From contig NZ_CP071696.1 in NCBI RefSeq assembly GCF_018024495.1, positions 1,860,001 through 1,924,000 of the forward strand: a stretch of DNA of 64,000 bases, written 5' to 3'. The notes under the pieces are model-generated. The model saw nothing but the letters and a program-made list of their open reading frames with translations, was not told the DNA's origin and made no database searches. This document shows, one piece after another, positions 43,800 through 52,660 of the stretch; the stretch's first letter is position 1, and each line of letters starts with the position of its first letter. The stretch comes from Agromyces archimandritae (GTDB lineage Bacteria; Actinomycetota; Actinomycetes; Actinomycetales; Microbacteriaceae). The translations under genes and the position numbers were made by a program.

Positions 43800-44582
43800 C
43801 TACTCGGCGGCCGGGGCTGCCGCCGCGAAGGCGCGGCGTTCGGCGAGGGTGGGGCGCTGCCCCTTGATGATCGGGATCGGCGCCGTGATCGGTGCGACCT
43901 GCAGCGCCTCCTCCCAGGCGAGACCGCCGGCGACGAGGTGTGCGCGCTGCTTCGCCTTGAAGGCGCGCACGACCTGGAAGAACGCCTCCCCGCGCAGCGG
44001 TATCGCGCTCGCACGCGCGTGCGAGGCGAGCAGCACCGGCAGTTCCAGGCTCGCGCCGGCGTGCCGCACGCGCAGCAGCATCACCGGCACCGAACGGTCG
44101 CCGATCGCCATGGTGTCGCTGCGGATGGTGCGCACCTCGTCCCACGGAACGAGCAGCAGGCGCTTGGGCTTGCGCCCGCCGGCCCAGAAGCCGACGCCCT
44201 CGGCTTCGGCACGCAGCACGAAGCGGATGCCGATGCGCACGCCGAGCGCCTTCGCGTCCCCGCCGTAGAGCTCCGACACGGCCGCGAGCAGCGAACGGGT
44301 GCGACGCGCTCCCGCCGTCACGCCGCCGCCGGCCCGTTCCAGCGTCCGGAACGCGGCGGCGCTGCGGCCGAGGCGGCCGAGGCGGATGAAGAACACGAGC
44401 GGCACGAGCACGACGACGAGGGCGATGATCGCCGGGCCGGCGTACGGCGAGCCGCCCGGATCGGGCAGCCGGACGAGCACGCGCGCGATCGCATCGGGGA
44501 ACAGGGCGATGGCGGCGATCACGGCGAGGCCTGCCGCCACGAAGAAGGTTTTCAGGGCACGGTCGCGGACGGTTCGGGACAC
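43800..44582 (-). CDS. Membrane protein of unknown function
   Basis: A 260-residue protein. Two membrane helices near the N-terminus (ALKTFFVAAGLAVIAAIALF and AGPAIIALVVVLVPLVFFIR) precede a cytoplasmic strand-rich domain with KPKRLLLVPWDEVRTIRSD and VPVMLLRVRHAGASLELPVL, which resembles a bacterial PH-like domain; this is inference. The GTG at 44582 gives a short N-terminus, but the frame is open further upstream to 44681. It converges on glyS with a 3-nt gap and no hairpin. Function unknown. Confidence 0.75.
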   Translation of the reverse strand: MSRTVRDRALKTFFVAAGLAVIAAIALFPDAIARVLVRLPDPGGSPYAGPAIIALVVVLVPLVFFIRLGRLGRSAAAFRTLERAGGGVTAGARRTRSLLAAVSELYGGDAKALGVRIGIRFVLRAEAEGVGFWAGGRKPKRLLLVPWDEVRTIRSDTMAIGDRSVPVMLLRVRHAGASLELPVLLASHARASAIPLRGEAFFQVVRAFKAKQRAHLVAGGLAWEEALQVAPITAPIPIIKGQRPTLAERRAFAAAAPAAE

Positions 44583-44725
44583 GTCGACTCCAACGTCGGG
44601 GAGCGCGGCTGGGGCGGCCGCGCGGTCGCGCCGGGCAACGCGACGATCGCGAGTGTACTCCGCGCGGGCCTGTGCGAACACCCCGAAGGGTGCGAGATCC
44701 CGTCGACAACAGGGAGAATCGAGGG

Positions 44726-46282
44726 ATGGACGTCGAACGCCCCGAAATCGAGCCGCGACGGCTCTCCGCCGACGTCGTCGTGATCGGCGGCGGCGTCGCC
44801 GGGCTCGTCGCGGCGCGCGAGTGCGCGAAGGTCGGCCTGTCGACGGTGATCGTCGAACGGCACCAGGGCGTCGGCGGATGCATGCGCCGCGTCGAGGTCG
44901 CCGAGCTCGCCGTCGACGGCGGAGCGACCTCGTTCCGGGCCGGCGTCGCCGGGCTCGCCGAACTCCTCGAAGAGCTCGGGCTCGACGACGATGCGGTGCG
45001 GCCGGCCGACGGCCGCGCGTGGATCGGCGGGGGCGACGCCCCGGTGCGGATGCCGGCCGACACCCTCTTCGGTGTGCCGGCGAATCCGCTCGCCGAAGAC
45101 GTCCGCGAGGTCATCGGCGGCCGCGGCACGGTGCGCGCCTGGAGCGACCGCGTCCGCCCGATCCTCCGCATCGGCCCCGCCCGCAACTTCGGCGACCTGG
45201 TGCGCTCCCGCATGGGCGACGCCGTGCTCGACCGGCTCGTCGCCCCGGTCATCCGCGGCGCCTACCGCACCGACCCCGACCGTATCGACCTCGACGCCCT
45301 CGTCCCGGGCCTGAACCAGACGATGACGCGCACCGGTTCCCTCTCGGGCGGGGTCGCGCAGTACCTCCACGAGGGCCGCGAGCCCGAGCGCGCGAGCCTC
45401 CGCGGCGGCATGTCGCGCCTCGTCGACGCCCTCGTCGCCGACCTCGCGCGGCTGGGTGCGCGCCTGTTCCTCGAGCATCCCGTCGCGAGCCTCGAACGCG
45501 CGGTGGATGCCGGAGGCTCGCCGAGATGGCTGGTGCGCGCCGACTTCGAAGGCGCCATCGAGGTGCCCGGGCAGGGCGAAGTCGAGCCCGAACCGGCGAC
45601 GGGGCCGACGGCATCCGCACCCCTCGAAGCTCCCGCCGACCCGCGCCTCGGTCCGCTCGAGGTCGAGGCGCGCTACGCGATCGTCGCCGCCGACGCCCGC
45701 ACCGCGGTGCCGCTGCTCGAGCACGCCGACGAAGCCTGGCAGGCGCTGGCCGCCGAAACGTTCGAGACCGACGCCGTCGAGACGGTCGTGCTCGTCTGCG
45801 ATGCGCCGGCACTGGATGCGGAACCGAAGGGCGTCGTCTTCGCCGCGCACGGTTCGCCCGTGCGGGCCTCGCTGCTCGTCGACGAGTCGGTGCGATGGGC
45901 GTGGCTCGGCGAGCAGGCCGGCCCCGGCATCCACGTGCTGCGCCTCTCCTACGACGTCGCCGCACAGCCCGATCTCGCCGAGCTCGACGACGATGCGTTG
46001 CTCGAACTCGCGTTCGGCGACGCCGAGGCGATGCTCGGGGCATCCATCGACCGGGCGAAGCTGCTCGGCTGGAGCCGCACCGCCGTCGGCGACAGTGCGA
46101 GCGAGCTGCTCCTCGGCGTCCGCGAACGCAACGAGCGGCTGCGGAGCATGTTCGAACTCGATCCGACGCTCGCCGTCACGGGTTCGTGGCTGGCCGGAAC
46201 GGGCCTCGCCCGGGTCGTGCCCGACGCGCAGGCGGCCGCACATCGCATCCGCCGCGACGCCTTCCGGGTCGCGCCGGCCTGA
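44726..46282 (+). CDS. Protoporphyrinogen/coproporphyrinogen oxidase-like FAD protein (paralogue 1)
   Basis: A 518-residue flavoprotein of the HemY/CgoX family. The dinucleotide motif is ADVVVIGGGVAGLVAAREC, followed by GGCMRRVEVAELAVDGGATS, LVAPVIRGAYRTDPDRIDLD and the C-terminal GSWLAGTGLARVVPDA. It is ~37 residues longer than its neighbour at 49350 because of a Glu/Pro-rich insertion (VPGQGEVEPEPATGPTASAP). It is a diverged second copy; it may be the functional CgoX, a backup, or have another substrate. It is divergent from hemA's stop side and has no operon partner. GAGGG precedes the ATG. Confidence 0.82.
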   Translation: MDVERPEIEPRRLSADVVVIGGGVAGLVAARECAKVGLSTVIVERHQGVGGCMRRVEVAELAVDGGATSFRAGVAGLAELLEELGLDDDAVRPADGRAWIGGGDAPVRMPADTLFGVPANPLAEDVREVIGGRGTVRAWSDRVRPILRIGPARNFGDLVRSRMGDAVLDRLVAPVIRGAYRTDPDRIDLDALVPGLNQTMTRTGSLSGGVAQYLHEGREPERASLRGGMSRLVDALVADLARLGARLFLEHPVASLERAVDAGGSPRWLVRADFEGAIEVPGQGEVEPEPATGPTASAPLEAPADPRLGPLEVEARYAIVAADARTAVPLLEHADEAWQALAAETFETDAVETVVLVCDAPALDAEPKGVVFAAHGSPVRASLLVDESVRWAWLGEQAGPGIHVLRLSYDVAAQPDLAELDDDALLELAFGDAEAMLGASIDRAKLLGWSRTAVGDSASELLLGVRERNERLRSMFELDPTLAVTGSWLAGTGLARVVPDAQAAAHRIRRDAFRVAPA

Positions 46283-46320
46283 GGCGGTCGCCGAACGGCC
46301 GGGCGAGCGAAGCGCCGGTC

Positions 46321-47670
46321 TCAGGCGCTCGCCGCGGGCCGCTCCTCGTCGTCCGCCTCGGAGGCGGCGGCATCCGCCGGCCGGTCGCCTGCGGCATCCG
46401 CCCGCACCCCGAAGAGCGCTTCGAGGCCCTCGACCCAGGCGCGGGCCTCGCCGCGGCGCACGTACTCGCGCGAACGGGCCATCGGAGTGTGCAGCAGCAC
46501 GCCGGCCATGTGGCGCAGCGCCGCCTCGGCGGTGCCGTCGTCGCCGCGCGAACGGGCGCGGTCGATCTCGGCGTCGAGGATGTCGAAGACGTGGGAGCGC
46601 AAGGCGACGAGGGCCGGCGCGAGGTCGAGCTCCTCGGCGACCTCGCCGAAGGTGCGGGCGGCACGATGCACGATCTGGCGCGCGGCGTCGGCCTGGTCGA
46701 AGTCGCCGAGCGGCGCGTGCACCTTGATGGTCTCCAGGTCCAGCAGTTCGACGCCGGGCAGGTCGGCGACGGCCGGATCGATGTTCCGCGGCAGGCCGAG
46801 GTCGAGCAGCAGCCGGCGGTCGGCGACCCCTTCGCCGACCGCGTGCAGACCCGAGTGGATGCCGGCCGCGCGCCCGGTCTCGAGGAGCGCGGCATCCACC
46901 ACGAAACGGTCGACCGTCGAGCAGGCGACGATGAGCTCGGCGGCGGCGGCCTCGGCGGCATAGTCGCCGCGGGCGACGGCCGGCAGTTCGTGCGAGGCGG
47001 CGAACTTCGCGCCGCGGCCGGAGGGGGAGTACACGCGAACGTCGGTGACCCCGCGTTCGCGGAGGGCGGCGAGGGAGGCGCCCGCGAAGCGGCCGGTGCC
47101 GACGAGGAGGACGCGGACGGCGGCCCAGTCGTCGATGCGGCTCTCGGCGAGGTCGAGGGCGAGGCGCACGAGCGAACGCCCTTCGCCGCCGAGCGCGGTC
47201 TCGTTCTTCACGCGGCGGGAGGTCTGCGAGGCGCGCTGGAAGAGGCGTTCGAGTTCGGGGCTCGTGGTGCCCTCGGCGCGGGCGGCTTCGAGCGATCGAC
47301 GCACCTGCCCGGCGATCTCGCCCTCGCCGACGACGACGGATTCGAGGCCGGCGGCGACCGAGAAGAGGTGCTCGGCGACGGCGTTGCCGTGCTGGAAGCC
47401 GAAGGTGGCCCGCAGCTCGTCGGGGGTGAGGCCGGCGGCGTCTCCGACGACGCCGATCGCGGCGTGCACGGCGGGGACGGGGGAGGCGCCCTCGGGCGCG
47501 GGCAGGTCGAGGTAGGCCTCGAAACGGTTGCACGTGGCGACGACGACGGCCCCGTCGAAGGCGGGGTGGCGGTCGAGGATGCCGCGCGCGGCACCGCCGG
47601 AAGCGGCCTGCAGCTTCTCGAGCATGTCGAATCCGGCGTTCTGGTGGCTCGCGGTCAAGCAGATGAGCAC
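46321..47670 (-). CDS. hemA: Glutamyl-tRNA reductase
   Basis: A 449-residue HemA, which reduces glutamyl-tRNA to glutamate-1-semialdehyde, the first committed step of haem synthesis. The catalytic Cys47 is in VVATCNRFEAYLDL. The NADPH domain has VRVLLVGTGRFAGASLAAL and the tRNA-contact region HGNAVAEHLFSVAAGLESVV, GEGEIAGQVRRSLE. The dimerisation helix domain is at the C-terminus, followed by an Ala/Asp-rich tail. GTG start at 47670; TAGAAT lies 6 nt upstream. It is divergent from hemE across a 540-bp repeat region. Confidence 0.97.
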   Translation of the reverse strand: MLICLTASHQNAGFDMLEKLQAASGGAARGILDRHPAFDGAVVVATCNRFEAYLDLPAPEGASPVPAVHAAIGVVGDAAGLTPDELRATFGFQHGNAVAEHLFSVAAGLESVVVGEGEIAGQVRRSLEAARAEGTTSPELERLFQRASQTSRRVKNETALGGEGRSLVRLALDLAESRIDDWAAVRVLLVGTGRFAGASLAALRERGVTDVRVYSPSGRGAKFAASHELPAVARGDYAAEAAAAELIVACSTVDRFVVDAALLETGRAAGIHSGLHAVGEGVADRRLLLDLGLPRNIDPAVADLPGVELLDLETIKVHAPLGDFDQADAARQIVHRAARTFGEVAEELDLAPALVALRSHVFDILDAEIDRARSRGDDGTAEAALRHMAGVLLHTPMARSREYVRRGEARAWVEGLEALFGVRADAAGDRPADAAASEADDEERPAASA

Positions 47671-47676
47671 CGGATG

Positions 47677-47682
47677 ATTCTA
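47677..47682 (-). promoter_or_regulatory. -10 box of hemA
   Basis: TAGAAT on the minus strand ends 6 nt before the GTG at 47670; a leaderless transcript is likely. Confidence 0.45.
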
Positions 47683-47728
47683 CCGGCCGTCGAAGGCGAG
47701 TCTGCGAAGACGCCCAGAGCGCCTCCAC

Positions 47729-48189
47729 CCACGTCGGTCGAGTAGGCGCGGAGCGCCCCCTCCGTCGGTCGAGTAGGCGCGGAGCGCCGTATCGAGACCA
47801 GGCCCCGGGGTTTCGATACGGCGCCAACGGCGCCTACTCAACCGGCGACGCCGCCCACGTCGGTCGAGTAGGCGCGCAGCACCCCGTCGGTCGAGTAGGC
47901 GCGGAGCGCCGTATCGAGACCAGGCCCCGGGGTTTCGATACGGCGCCAACGGCGCCTACTCAACCGGCGACGCCGCCCACGTCGGTCGAGTAGGCGCGCA
48001 GCGCCCCCTCCGTCGGTCGAGTAGGCGCGCAGCGCCGTATCGAGACCATGCCGGGGTTTCGATACGGCGCCAACGGCGCCTACTCAACCGGCGACGCCGC
48101 CCACGTCGGTCGAGTAGGCGCGCAGCGCCGTATCGAGACCAGGCCGGGTTTCGATACGGCGCCAACGGCGCCTACTCAACCGGCGACTC
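47729..48189. repeat. Four-unit TCGAGTAG/TATCGAGACC array between hemA and hemE
   Basis: About four head-to-tail units of 85-128 bp. Each contains GTCGGTCGAGTAGGCGCGGA (or CGCGCA), GCGCCGTATCGAGACC, a short GC spacer, then the inverted partner TTTCGATACGGCGCCAACGG and CGCCTACTCAACCGGCGACG. Every unit can fold into a long hairpin. Units 1-3 start with an extra half arm. The array fills the promoter region shared by the two divergent haem genes. Confidence 0.9.
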
Positions 48190-48210
48190 CGCCAGGCATC
48201 GCACAGCGGC

Positions 48211-49353
48211 ATGCGCGAGAATATCCCCGTGCGCCTCCCCACCGATCATCCGCTCGCCTCAGGCTCCACCGACCGCTCGCGTCTCATCCGCGCCTACCGC
48301 GGCGAGCGGGCCGACACCCTGCCCGTGTGGTTCATGCGGCAGGCGGGCCGTTCGCTGCCCGAGTACCGGGAGCTGCGCGTCGGCACGCGGATGCTGGACG
48401 CCTGCCTCGATCCGGCGCTCGCGAGCGAGATCACGATGCAGCCGGTGCGGCGGCACAAGGTGGATGCGGGCATCTTCTTCAGCGACATCGTCGTTCCCTT
48501 GAAGCTCCTCGGCGTCCCGGTCGAGATCCAGCCGGGCCGTGGGCCCGTGTTCGAGCGCGCGTACGGCGACTCCGTCGGCGTCGCCCGCCTCACCGAGCTC
48601 GACCCCGCCCGGCTCGACGAGGCCGCAGAACCCATCCGCGAGGCGGTGCGCCGCACGGTCGCCGAGCTCGCCGGCATCCCGAACGGCGAGGCGTCCGCGA
48701 CCCCCCTGATCGGCTTCGCAGGCGCTCCGTTCACCCTCGCCGCCTACCTCGCCGAGGGCGGCCCCTCCAAGGACCACCTCGCCGCCCGCACCCTCATGCA
48801 CACCGATTCGGGGGCATGGTCGGCGCTCATGGAGTGGACGGCCGAGGTCACCGGTCGGTTCCTGCGCACGCAGGTGCTCGCCGGCGCCTCGGCGGCGCAG
48901 CTGTTCGACTCGTGGGCCGGGGCGCTCTCGCTCGCCGACTACGAGCGTTTCGTGGCCCCCGCCTCGGCGCGGGCCCTCGCGCACGTCCGCGACCTCGAGT
49001 ACGAGTCGGCCGACGGCATCCGCCGCGTGCCCGTCGTGCACTTCGGCGTCGGCACGGGCGAGCTGCTGCGCGAGATGCACGAGGTGGGTGCGGATGCCGT
49101 GGGCGTCGACTACCGGATCCCGCTCGACGTCGCCGCCGCCCGCATCGGCGAGGCGGTGCCGCTGCAGGGCAACCTCGACCCCGCCTATCTCGGGGCGCCG
49201 TGGTGGGCCCTCGAGCAGGCCGCGCGCGAGGTCGTCGAGGCCGGGCGGGCCGCGCCGGCGCACGTCTTCAACCTGGGGCACGGGGTGCCGCCGGCGACGG
49301 ATGCGTCGGTGCTGACCCGCCTCGTCCGTCTCGTGCACGAACTCGGCGCATGA
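48211..49353 (+). CDS. hemE: Uroporphyrinogen decarboxylase
   Basis: A 380-residue HemE that converts uroporphyrinogen III to coproporphyrinogen III. The signature RADTLPVWFMRQAGRSLPEY is present, with the active-site Asp in GIFFSDIVVPLKLLGVPVE, and GFAGAPFTLAAYLAEGG, LFDSWAGALSLADYERF and PLQGNLDPAYL. It overlaps the following cgoX by 4 nt (ATGA). The start at 48211 is chosen; a GTG at 48229 is an alternative. No Shine-Dalgarno is obvious. Confidence 0.97.
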   Translation: MRENIPVRLPTDHPLASGSTDRSRLIRAYRGERADTLPVWFMRQAGRSLPEYRELRVGTRMLDACLDPALASEITMQPVRRHKVDAGIFFSDIVVPLKLLGVPVEIQPGRGPVFERAYGDSVGVARLTELDPARLDEAAEPIREAVRRTVAELAGIPNGEASATPLIGFAGAPFTLAAYLAEGGPSKDHLAARTLMHTDSGAWSALMEWTAEVTGRFLRTQVLAGASAAQLFDSWAGALSLADYERFVAPASARALAHVRDLEYESADGIRRVPVVHFGVGTGELLREMHEVGADAVGVDYRIPLDVAAARIGEAVPLQGNLDPAYLGAPWWALEQAAREVVEAGRAAPAHVFNLGHGVPPATDASVLTRLVRLVHELGA

Positions 49354-50795
49354 GCCGAGCGTCCCTTCCGGCATCCGTCGACCTCGTCGTGGCCGGCGGG
49401 GGCGTCGCGGGCCTGGTCGCCGCGGTGGATGCCGCACACGCCGGCGCCTCCGTGGCGCTGCTGGAGGCTTCCGACCGCTTCGGCGGATGCGTCGGCCGGG
49501 TGCGCCTGGGCGGCTTGACCCTCGATTCGGGGGCCGAATCGTTCGCGCTGCGCGGCGACGTCGTGCAGCCGTACCTCGAGGAGCTCGGCCTCGGGGCGGA
49601 GATCGTCGACCCGCGACCGGGCGGATCCTCGCTCGCGTTCCGCGACGCCGACGGCGCCCTGGGTGTGCGGCGGATGCCGAAGACCGGCCTCCTCGGCATC
49701 CCCGCCGATCCGCTCGCCGGCGACGTCGTCGCCCTCATCGGGGCTGAGGCCGCCGAGCGTGCGGCCGCCCTCGACGCCCGCCCGCTCGAGCTGCCCGAGG
49801 AGCCGACGGCGCTCGGCGCCCTCGTCCGGGGCCGGATGGGCGATGAGGTGCTCACCCGGCTCGTCGCGCCGATCTCCTCGGGCGTCTACTCGACCGACCC
49901 CGACGTGCTCGACGTGGATGCCGTGGCGCCCGGTCTGCCCGCCGCCGTCCGCGAGGCGGGCGCGCTCGGCCCCGCCGTCGGGCGGCTGCTCGCCGCACGG
50001 CGTGCCGGCTCGGCCGTGCGCGGCCTCCGCGGCGGCATGCACACCCTCGTCGACGCGCTCGTCGCCGAAGCGCGCCGCCTCGGCGTCGTCCTCGTGCCGG
50101 GCACGGCCGTCACGCGGCTCGACCGCGCCGGAACCGGCATCCGCGCGTCCGCCGGCAGCGCCGGCACCGTCTCCGCGCGCGCCGTCGTCCTCGCCGCGCC
50201 CGCCGCGGCATCCCGCGCCCTGCTCGCCGGTCTCGCCGAGCCTGCGGCATCCACCCCCTTCACCGAACCGTGGCCGGAGCCGGCCTCGGTCGAACTCGCG
50301 ATCCTCGCCGTCGACGCCCCCGCCCTCGACGCGGCACCGCGCGGCACGGGCCTCCTCGTCTCCCGCGACGCCCCCGGCGTCACCGCGAAGGCCCTCACCC
50401 ATGTCAGCGCGAAGTGGCCGTGGCTCGCCGAAGCGCTGCCCGCCGGCCGCCACATCGTGCGCCTCTCCTACGGCCGCGCCGGCGAAGCGAACCCGGCGGC
50501 GGACCTCGACGACGACGCGTTCACCGCGCTCGCCCTCGCCGACGCATCCGCCCTCCTCGGCGTCCGCCTCGACACCGCGGTGGATGCCGCGCGCGTCCGC
50601 TGGCGCGACGCGCTCTCCCACGCCGCGCTCGGCCAGCGCGACCGCGTCGACCGCCTGGAGCTCGCGCTCGCCGCGATGCCCGCCGCAGTGCCCGCCATCG
50701 GGGCGACGGGCTCATGGCTGGCCGGAACCGGCCTGGCCTCCGTCATCCCGCACGCCCGCGCGGCGGCCGCCCGCGCGCTCGCCGCGCTCGGCTGA
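49350..50795 (+). CDS. cgoX: Coproporphyrinogen III oxidase, FAD-dependent (HemY/CgoX, paralogue 2)
   Basis: A 481-residue flavoenzyme that oxidises coproporphyrinogen III to coproporphyrin III. FAD motif VDLVVAGGGVAGLVAAVDAA, then FGGCVGRVRLGGLTLDSGAE, TRLVAPISSGVYSTDPDVLD, LRGGMHTLVDAL and the C-terminal TGSWLAGTGLASVIPHARAA. Coupling to hemE makes this copy the best candidate for the pathway enzyme. GTG/GGATGCC-rich codon patches occur as elsewhere. Confidence 0.93.
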   Translation: MSRASLPASVDLVVAGGGVAGLVAAVDAAHAGASVALLEASDRFGGCVGRVRLGGLTLDSGAESFALRGDVVQPYLEELGLGAEIVDPRPGGSSLAFRDADGALGVRRMPKTGLLGIPADPLAGDVVALIGAEAAERAAALDARPLELPEEPTALGALVRGRMGDEVLTRLVAPISSGVYSTDPDVLDVDAVAPGLPAAVREAGALGPAVGRLLAARRAGSAVRGLRGGMHTLVDALVAEARRLGVVLVPGTAVTRLDRAGTGIRASAGSAGTVSARAVVLAAPAAASRALLAGLAEPAASTPFTEPWPEPASVELAILAVDAPALDAAPRGTGLLVSRDAPGVTAKALTHVSAKWPWLAEALPAGRHIVRLSYGRAGEANPAADLDDDAFTALALADASALLGVRLDTAVDAARVRWRDALSHAALGQRDRVDRLELALAAMPAAVPAIGATGSWLAGTGLASVIPHARAAAARALAALG

Positions 50796-50847
50796 GGCGC
50801 CGCCGCGGCAGCCGCCCGCGCCCCGGTGCCTCCGCGCCCCGCGCCCG

Positions 50848-51141
50848 TCAGCGTCGGGCGCGGTACACGCCCGCGAGCACCGCGGCCGCGACGATGCAGA
50901 GCGCGCCCTGCCAGAGTCCGGTGGGCCGCGCGGTGAGCAGCACGCCGAACAGCATGAGCGACACGCCCGCGACGAGCAGCACCGTGACGGCGGCCCAGAG
51001 GGCGGCGGTCAGCACGGCGGCGATCTCGCGGAGCGAGCGCGTCGCGGCATCCACCGCAGCCGGCCGCCCTGCCGCCCCCGGGGCGGACCGCCCCTCGGCA
51101 TCCGCACCCGTCATCGTGTCGCTCGTCCGCTCGTCCGGCAT
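50848..51141 (-). CDS. Small two-helix membrane protein
   Basis: A 97-residue protein with a ~38-residue Ala/Gly/Arg-rich cytoplasmic N-terminus and two membrane helices (AVLTAALWAAVTVLLVAGVS and TGLWQGALCIVAAAVLAGVY). GGGAGGGCGAGG precedes the ATG at 51141. No recognised family; the arrangement resembles small actinobacterial envelope proteins. The gap 51142-51334 holds divergent promoters. Confidence 0.6.
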   Translation of the reverse strand: MPDERTSDTMTGADAEGRSAPGAAGRPAAVDAATRSLREIAAVLTAALWAAVTVLLVAGVSLMLFGVLLTARPTGLWQGALCIVAAAVLAGVYRARR

Positions 51142-51276
51142 CCTCGCCCTCCCGTCGCCTGCCGCGACGTTACCGTCACGCGCCCGGCCGCGCCAGTCCC
51201 CGCCCGGCCCGCCGCGCGGCGCCCGCCGGCCGGCGCCGATCCATAGCCGCAACGGCATATTCCCCGCACGCCCCGT

Positions 51277-51304
51277 TTGCACGAGCGCATGCGAGGTCTA
51301 CGCT
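51277..51304 (+). promoter_or_regulatory. Promoter of the YtxH/holin/DUF3618 operon
   Basis: TTGCAC (51277-51282) and TACGCT (51299-51304) are separated by 16 bp; a start near 51311 gives a short leader with GAGAGGGG before the ATG at 51335. Confidence 0.5.
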
Positions 51305-51334
51305 GGGAGGACGCCAACATGGAGAGGGGTGGAC

Positions 51335-51802
51335 ATGAAGGGCAAGCTCCTCTTCGTCGTGGGGCTCGGCATCGGCTACGTGCTCGGCACGCGCGCCGGG
51401 CGGCAGCGATACGAGCAGATCGCGTCCGCGGCGAAGAACGTCTGGAACACGCCCGCGGTGCAGCAGGGCGTCGAAACCGTCAAGGATTTCGCGCTCGAAC
51501 GCGTCGGCGACGTGAGCGATTCGGTGCTCGACGGCGTCAAGCGCTTCGTCCGCAGCACCGCCGACTCCCAGCGCGACGCGAAGGCCGACGTCGGCAAGGC
51601 CGCCAAGGCCGCCAAACGTGCGGTCGACGATGCGGCCGACGAGCTCGAAGATGCGATCGACGCCGCCGCCGCATCGGCCGAGGCCGCCGCCGGCAAGGTG
51701 TCCTCGGCGGCGAAACAGGCGAAGCAGCGCTCGTCGTCCTCGAAGACGTCGTCGACGCGGGCGAAACCGGCCGGGCAGCGCGGCACGCGCAAGAACGACT
51801 GA
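51335..51802 (+). CDS. YtxH-like membrane-anchored Ala/Lys-rich protein
   Basis: A 155-residue protein. A single N-terminal glycine-rich helix (LLFVVGLGIGYVLGTRAG) is followed by RQRYEQIASAAKNVWNTPAV and a long amphipathic, Ala/Lys/Asp-rich helical region, ending in a Ser/Lys tail. This pattern (GxxxGxxxGTRAGRxRY) is common in actinobacterial proteins next to holin-like and DUF3618 genes. It is probably a membrane- or nucleoid-associated stress protein, but that is inference. It starts a three-gene operon. Confidence 0.8.
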   Translation: MKGKLLFVVGLGIGYVLGTRAGRQRYEQIASAAKNVWNTPAVQQGVETVKDFALERVGDVSDSVLDGVKRFVRSTADSQRDAKADVGKAAKAAKRAVDDAADELEDAIDAAAASAEAAAGKVSSAAKQAKQRSSSSKTSSTRAKPAGQRGTRKND

Positions 51803-51814
51803 TCGGGGGCGCGG

Positions 51815-52213
51815 ATGCCGTCAGACGAAGAACGTTCGCTCTTCACCCTCATCGGGGAGCTGCCGACGCGGGTCTCCGAACTCGTGCGCGCCGAGATCGC
51901 CCAGATCAAGGCCGAGATCAGCTACAAGGCCAAGCATTTCGGCATCGGCGCCGGGCTCATCGTCGCCGCCGCGTTCGTGGGCATCTTCCTGCTCGGCACG
52001 CTCATCGCCACGGCGATCCTCGCGCTCGCGCTCGTCATGCCCGCCTGGGCGGCGGCGCTGACCGTGAGCGGCGTGCTGCTGCTGCTCATCGCGATCCTCG
52101 TGTGGATCGCGGTCGTGAACTTCAAACGCGGCTCCGAACCGCTCGACACGATCGAATCGCTCAGGCAGGACATCGACGCCGCGAAGGGGGTGGGCGACTA
52201 TGACCGCCGCTGA
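51815..52213 (+). CDS. Actinobacterial holin-X-like membrane protein (PF07332 type)
   Basis: A 132-residue protein. An amphipathic N-terminus (SLFTLIGELPTRVSELVRAE, IAQIKAEISYKAKHFG) precedes two hydrophobic helices (AGLIVAAAFVGIFLLGTLIA and ALTVSGVLLLLIAILVWIAV). This is the layout of the Phage_holin_3_6/DUF1469 family, found in many actinobacterial chromosomes outside prophages. Lies 12 nt after the preceding gene and overlaps the next by 14 nt. Confidence 0.85.
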   Translation: MPSDEERSLFTLIGELPTRVSELVRAEIAQIKAEISYKAKHFGIGAGLIVAAAFVGIFLLGTLIATAILALALVMPAWAAALTVSGVLLLLIAILVWIAVVNFKRGSEPLDTIESLRQDIDAAKGVGDYDRR

Positions 52214-52547
52214 TCCGGGTGCGTGGGGGCAGGAGCGGGCCGCGGCATCCGCTGCCGCCCCGCATCTCTCCAAGCGCGACGCGGCGACCCGCGAGCGCAA
52301 CCTGAACCGCGCCCAGGCCCGCGCGAACGCCGAACTGGCCCGCGAGGCCTTCGCCGAGACCCTGAACGAGCTCGAAGACAAACTGAACGTGCCCAAGCAG
52401 GTGGGCATCAAGACCGAGCGGTTCCGGGCGAAGGCGCGCGCCTTCGCAGATGAGCATCCGACGGCCGTCGTCGTGATCGGTGCGGCCGCAGCGGCCGTCG
52501 TCGGCTTCGGGGTGTGGATGCTGGTGCGCCGCGCCGCCGACGACTGA
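52200..52547 (+). CDS. DUF3618 family membrane-anchored protein
   Basis: A 115-residue protein. The central part (KRDAATRERNLNRAQARANA, ELAREAFAETLNELEDKLNV) has the REELARTVDAL-like DUF3618 signature, followed by VPKQVGIKTERFRAKARAFA and one C-terminal membrane helix (AVVVIGAAAAAVVGFGVWML). It forms with the two upstream genes a conserved cell-envelope unit. Function unknown. Confidence 0.82.
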   Translation: MTAADPGAWGQERAAASAAAPHLSKRDAATRERNLNRAQARANAELAREAFAETLNELEDKLNVPKQVGIKTERFRAKARAFADEHPTAVVVIGAAAAAVVGFGVWMLVRRAADD

Positions 52548-52660
52548 CGCTCCGGCGCACCCGCCCGGCGCGCGCCGCATCCGGCACGCCGCCGCTTCGG
52601 ACTCGCTGAGAGCGGCCGCGACGTTTTGGCCGATCACGGGCACTGAGCGATCATGGAACC

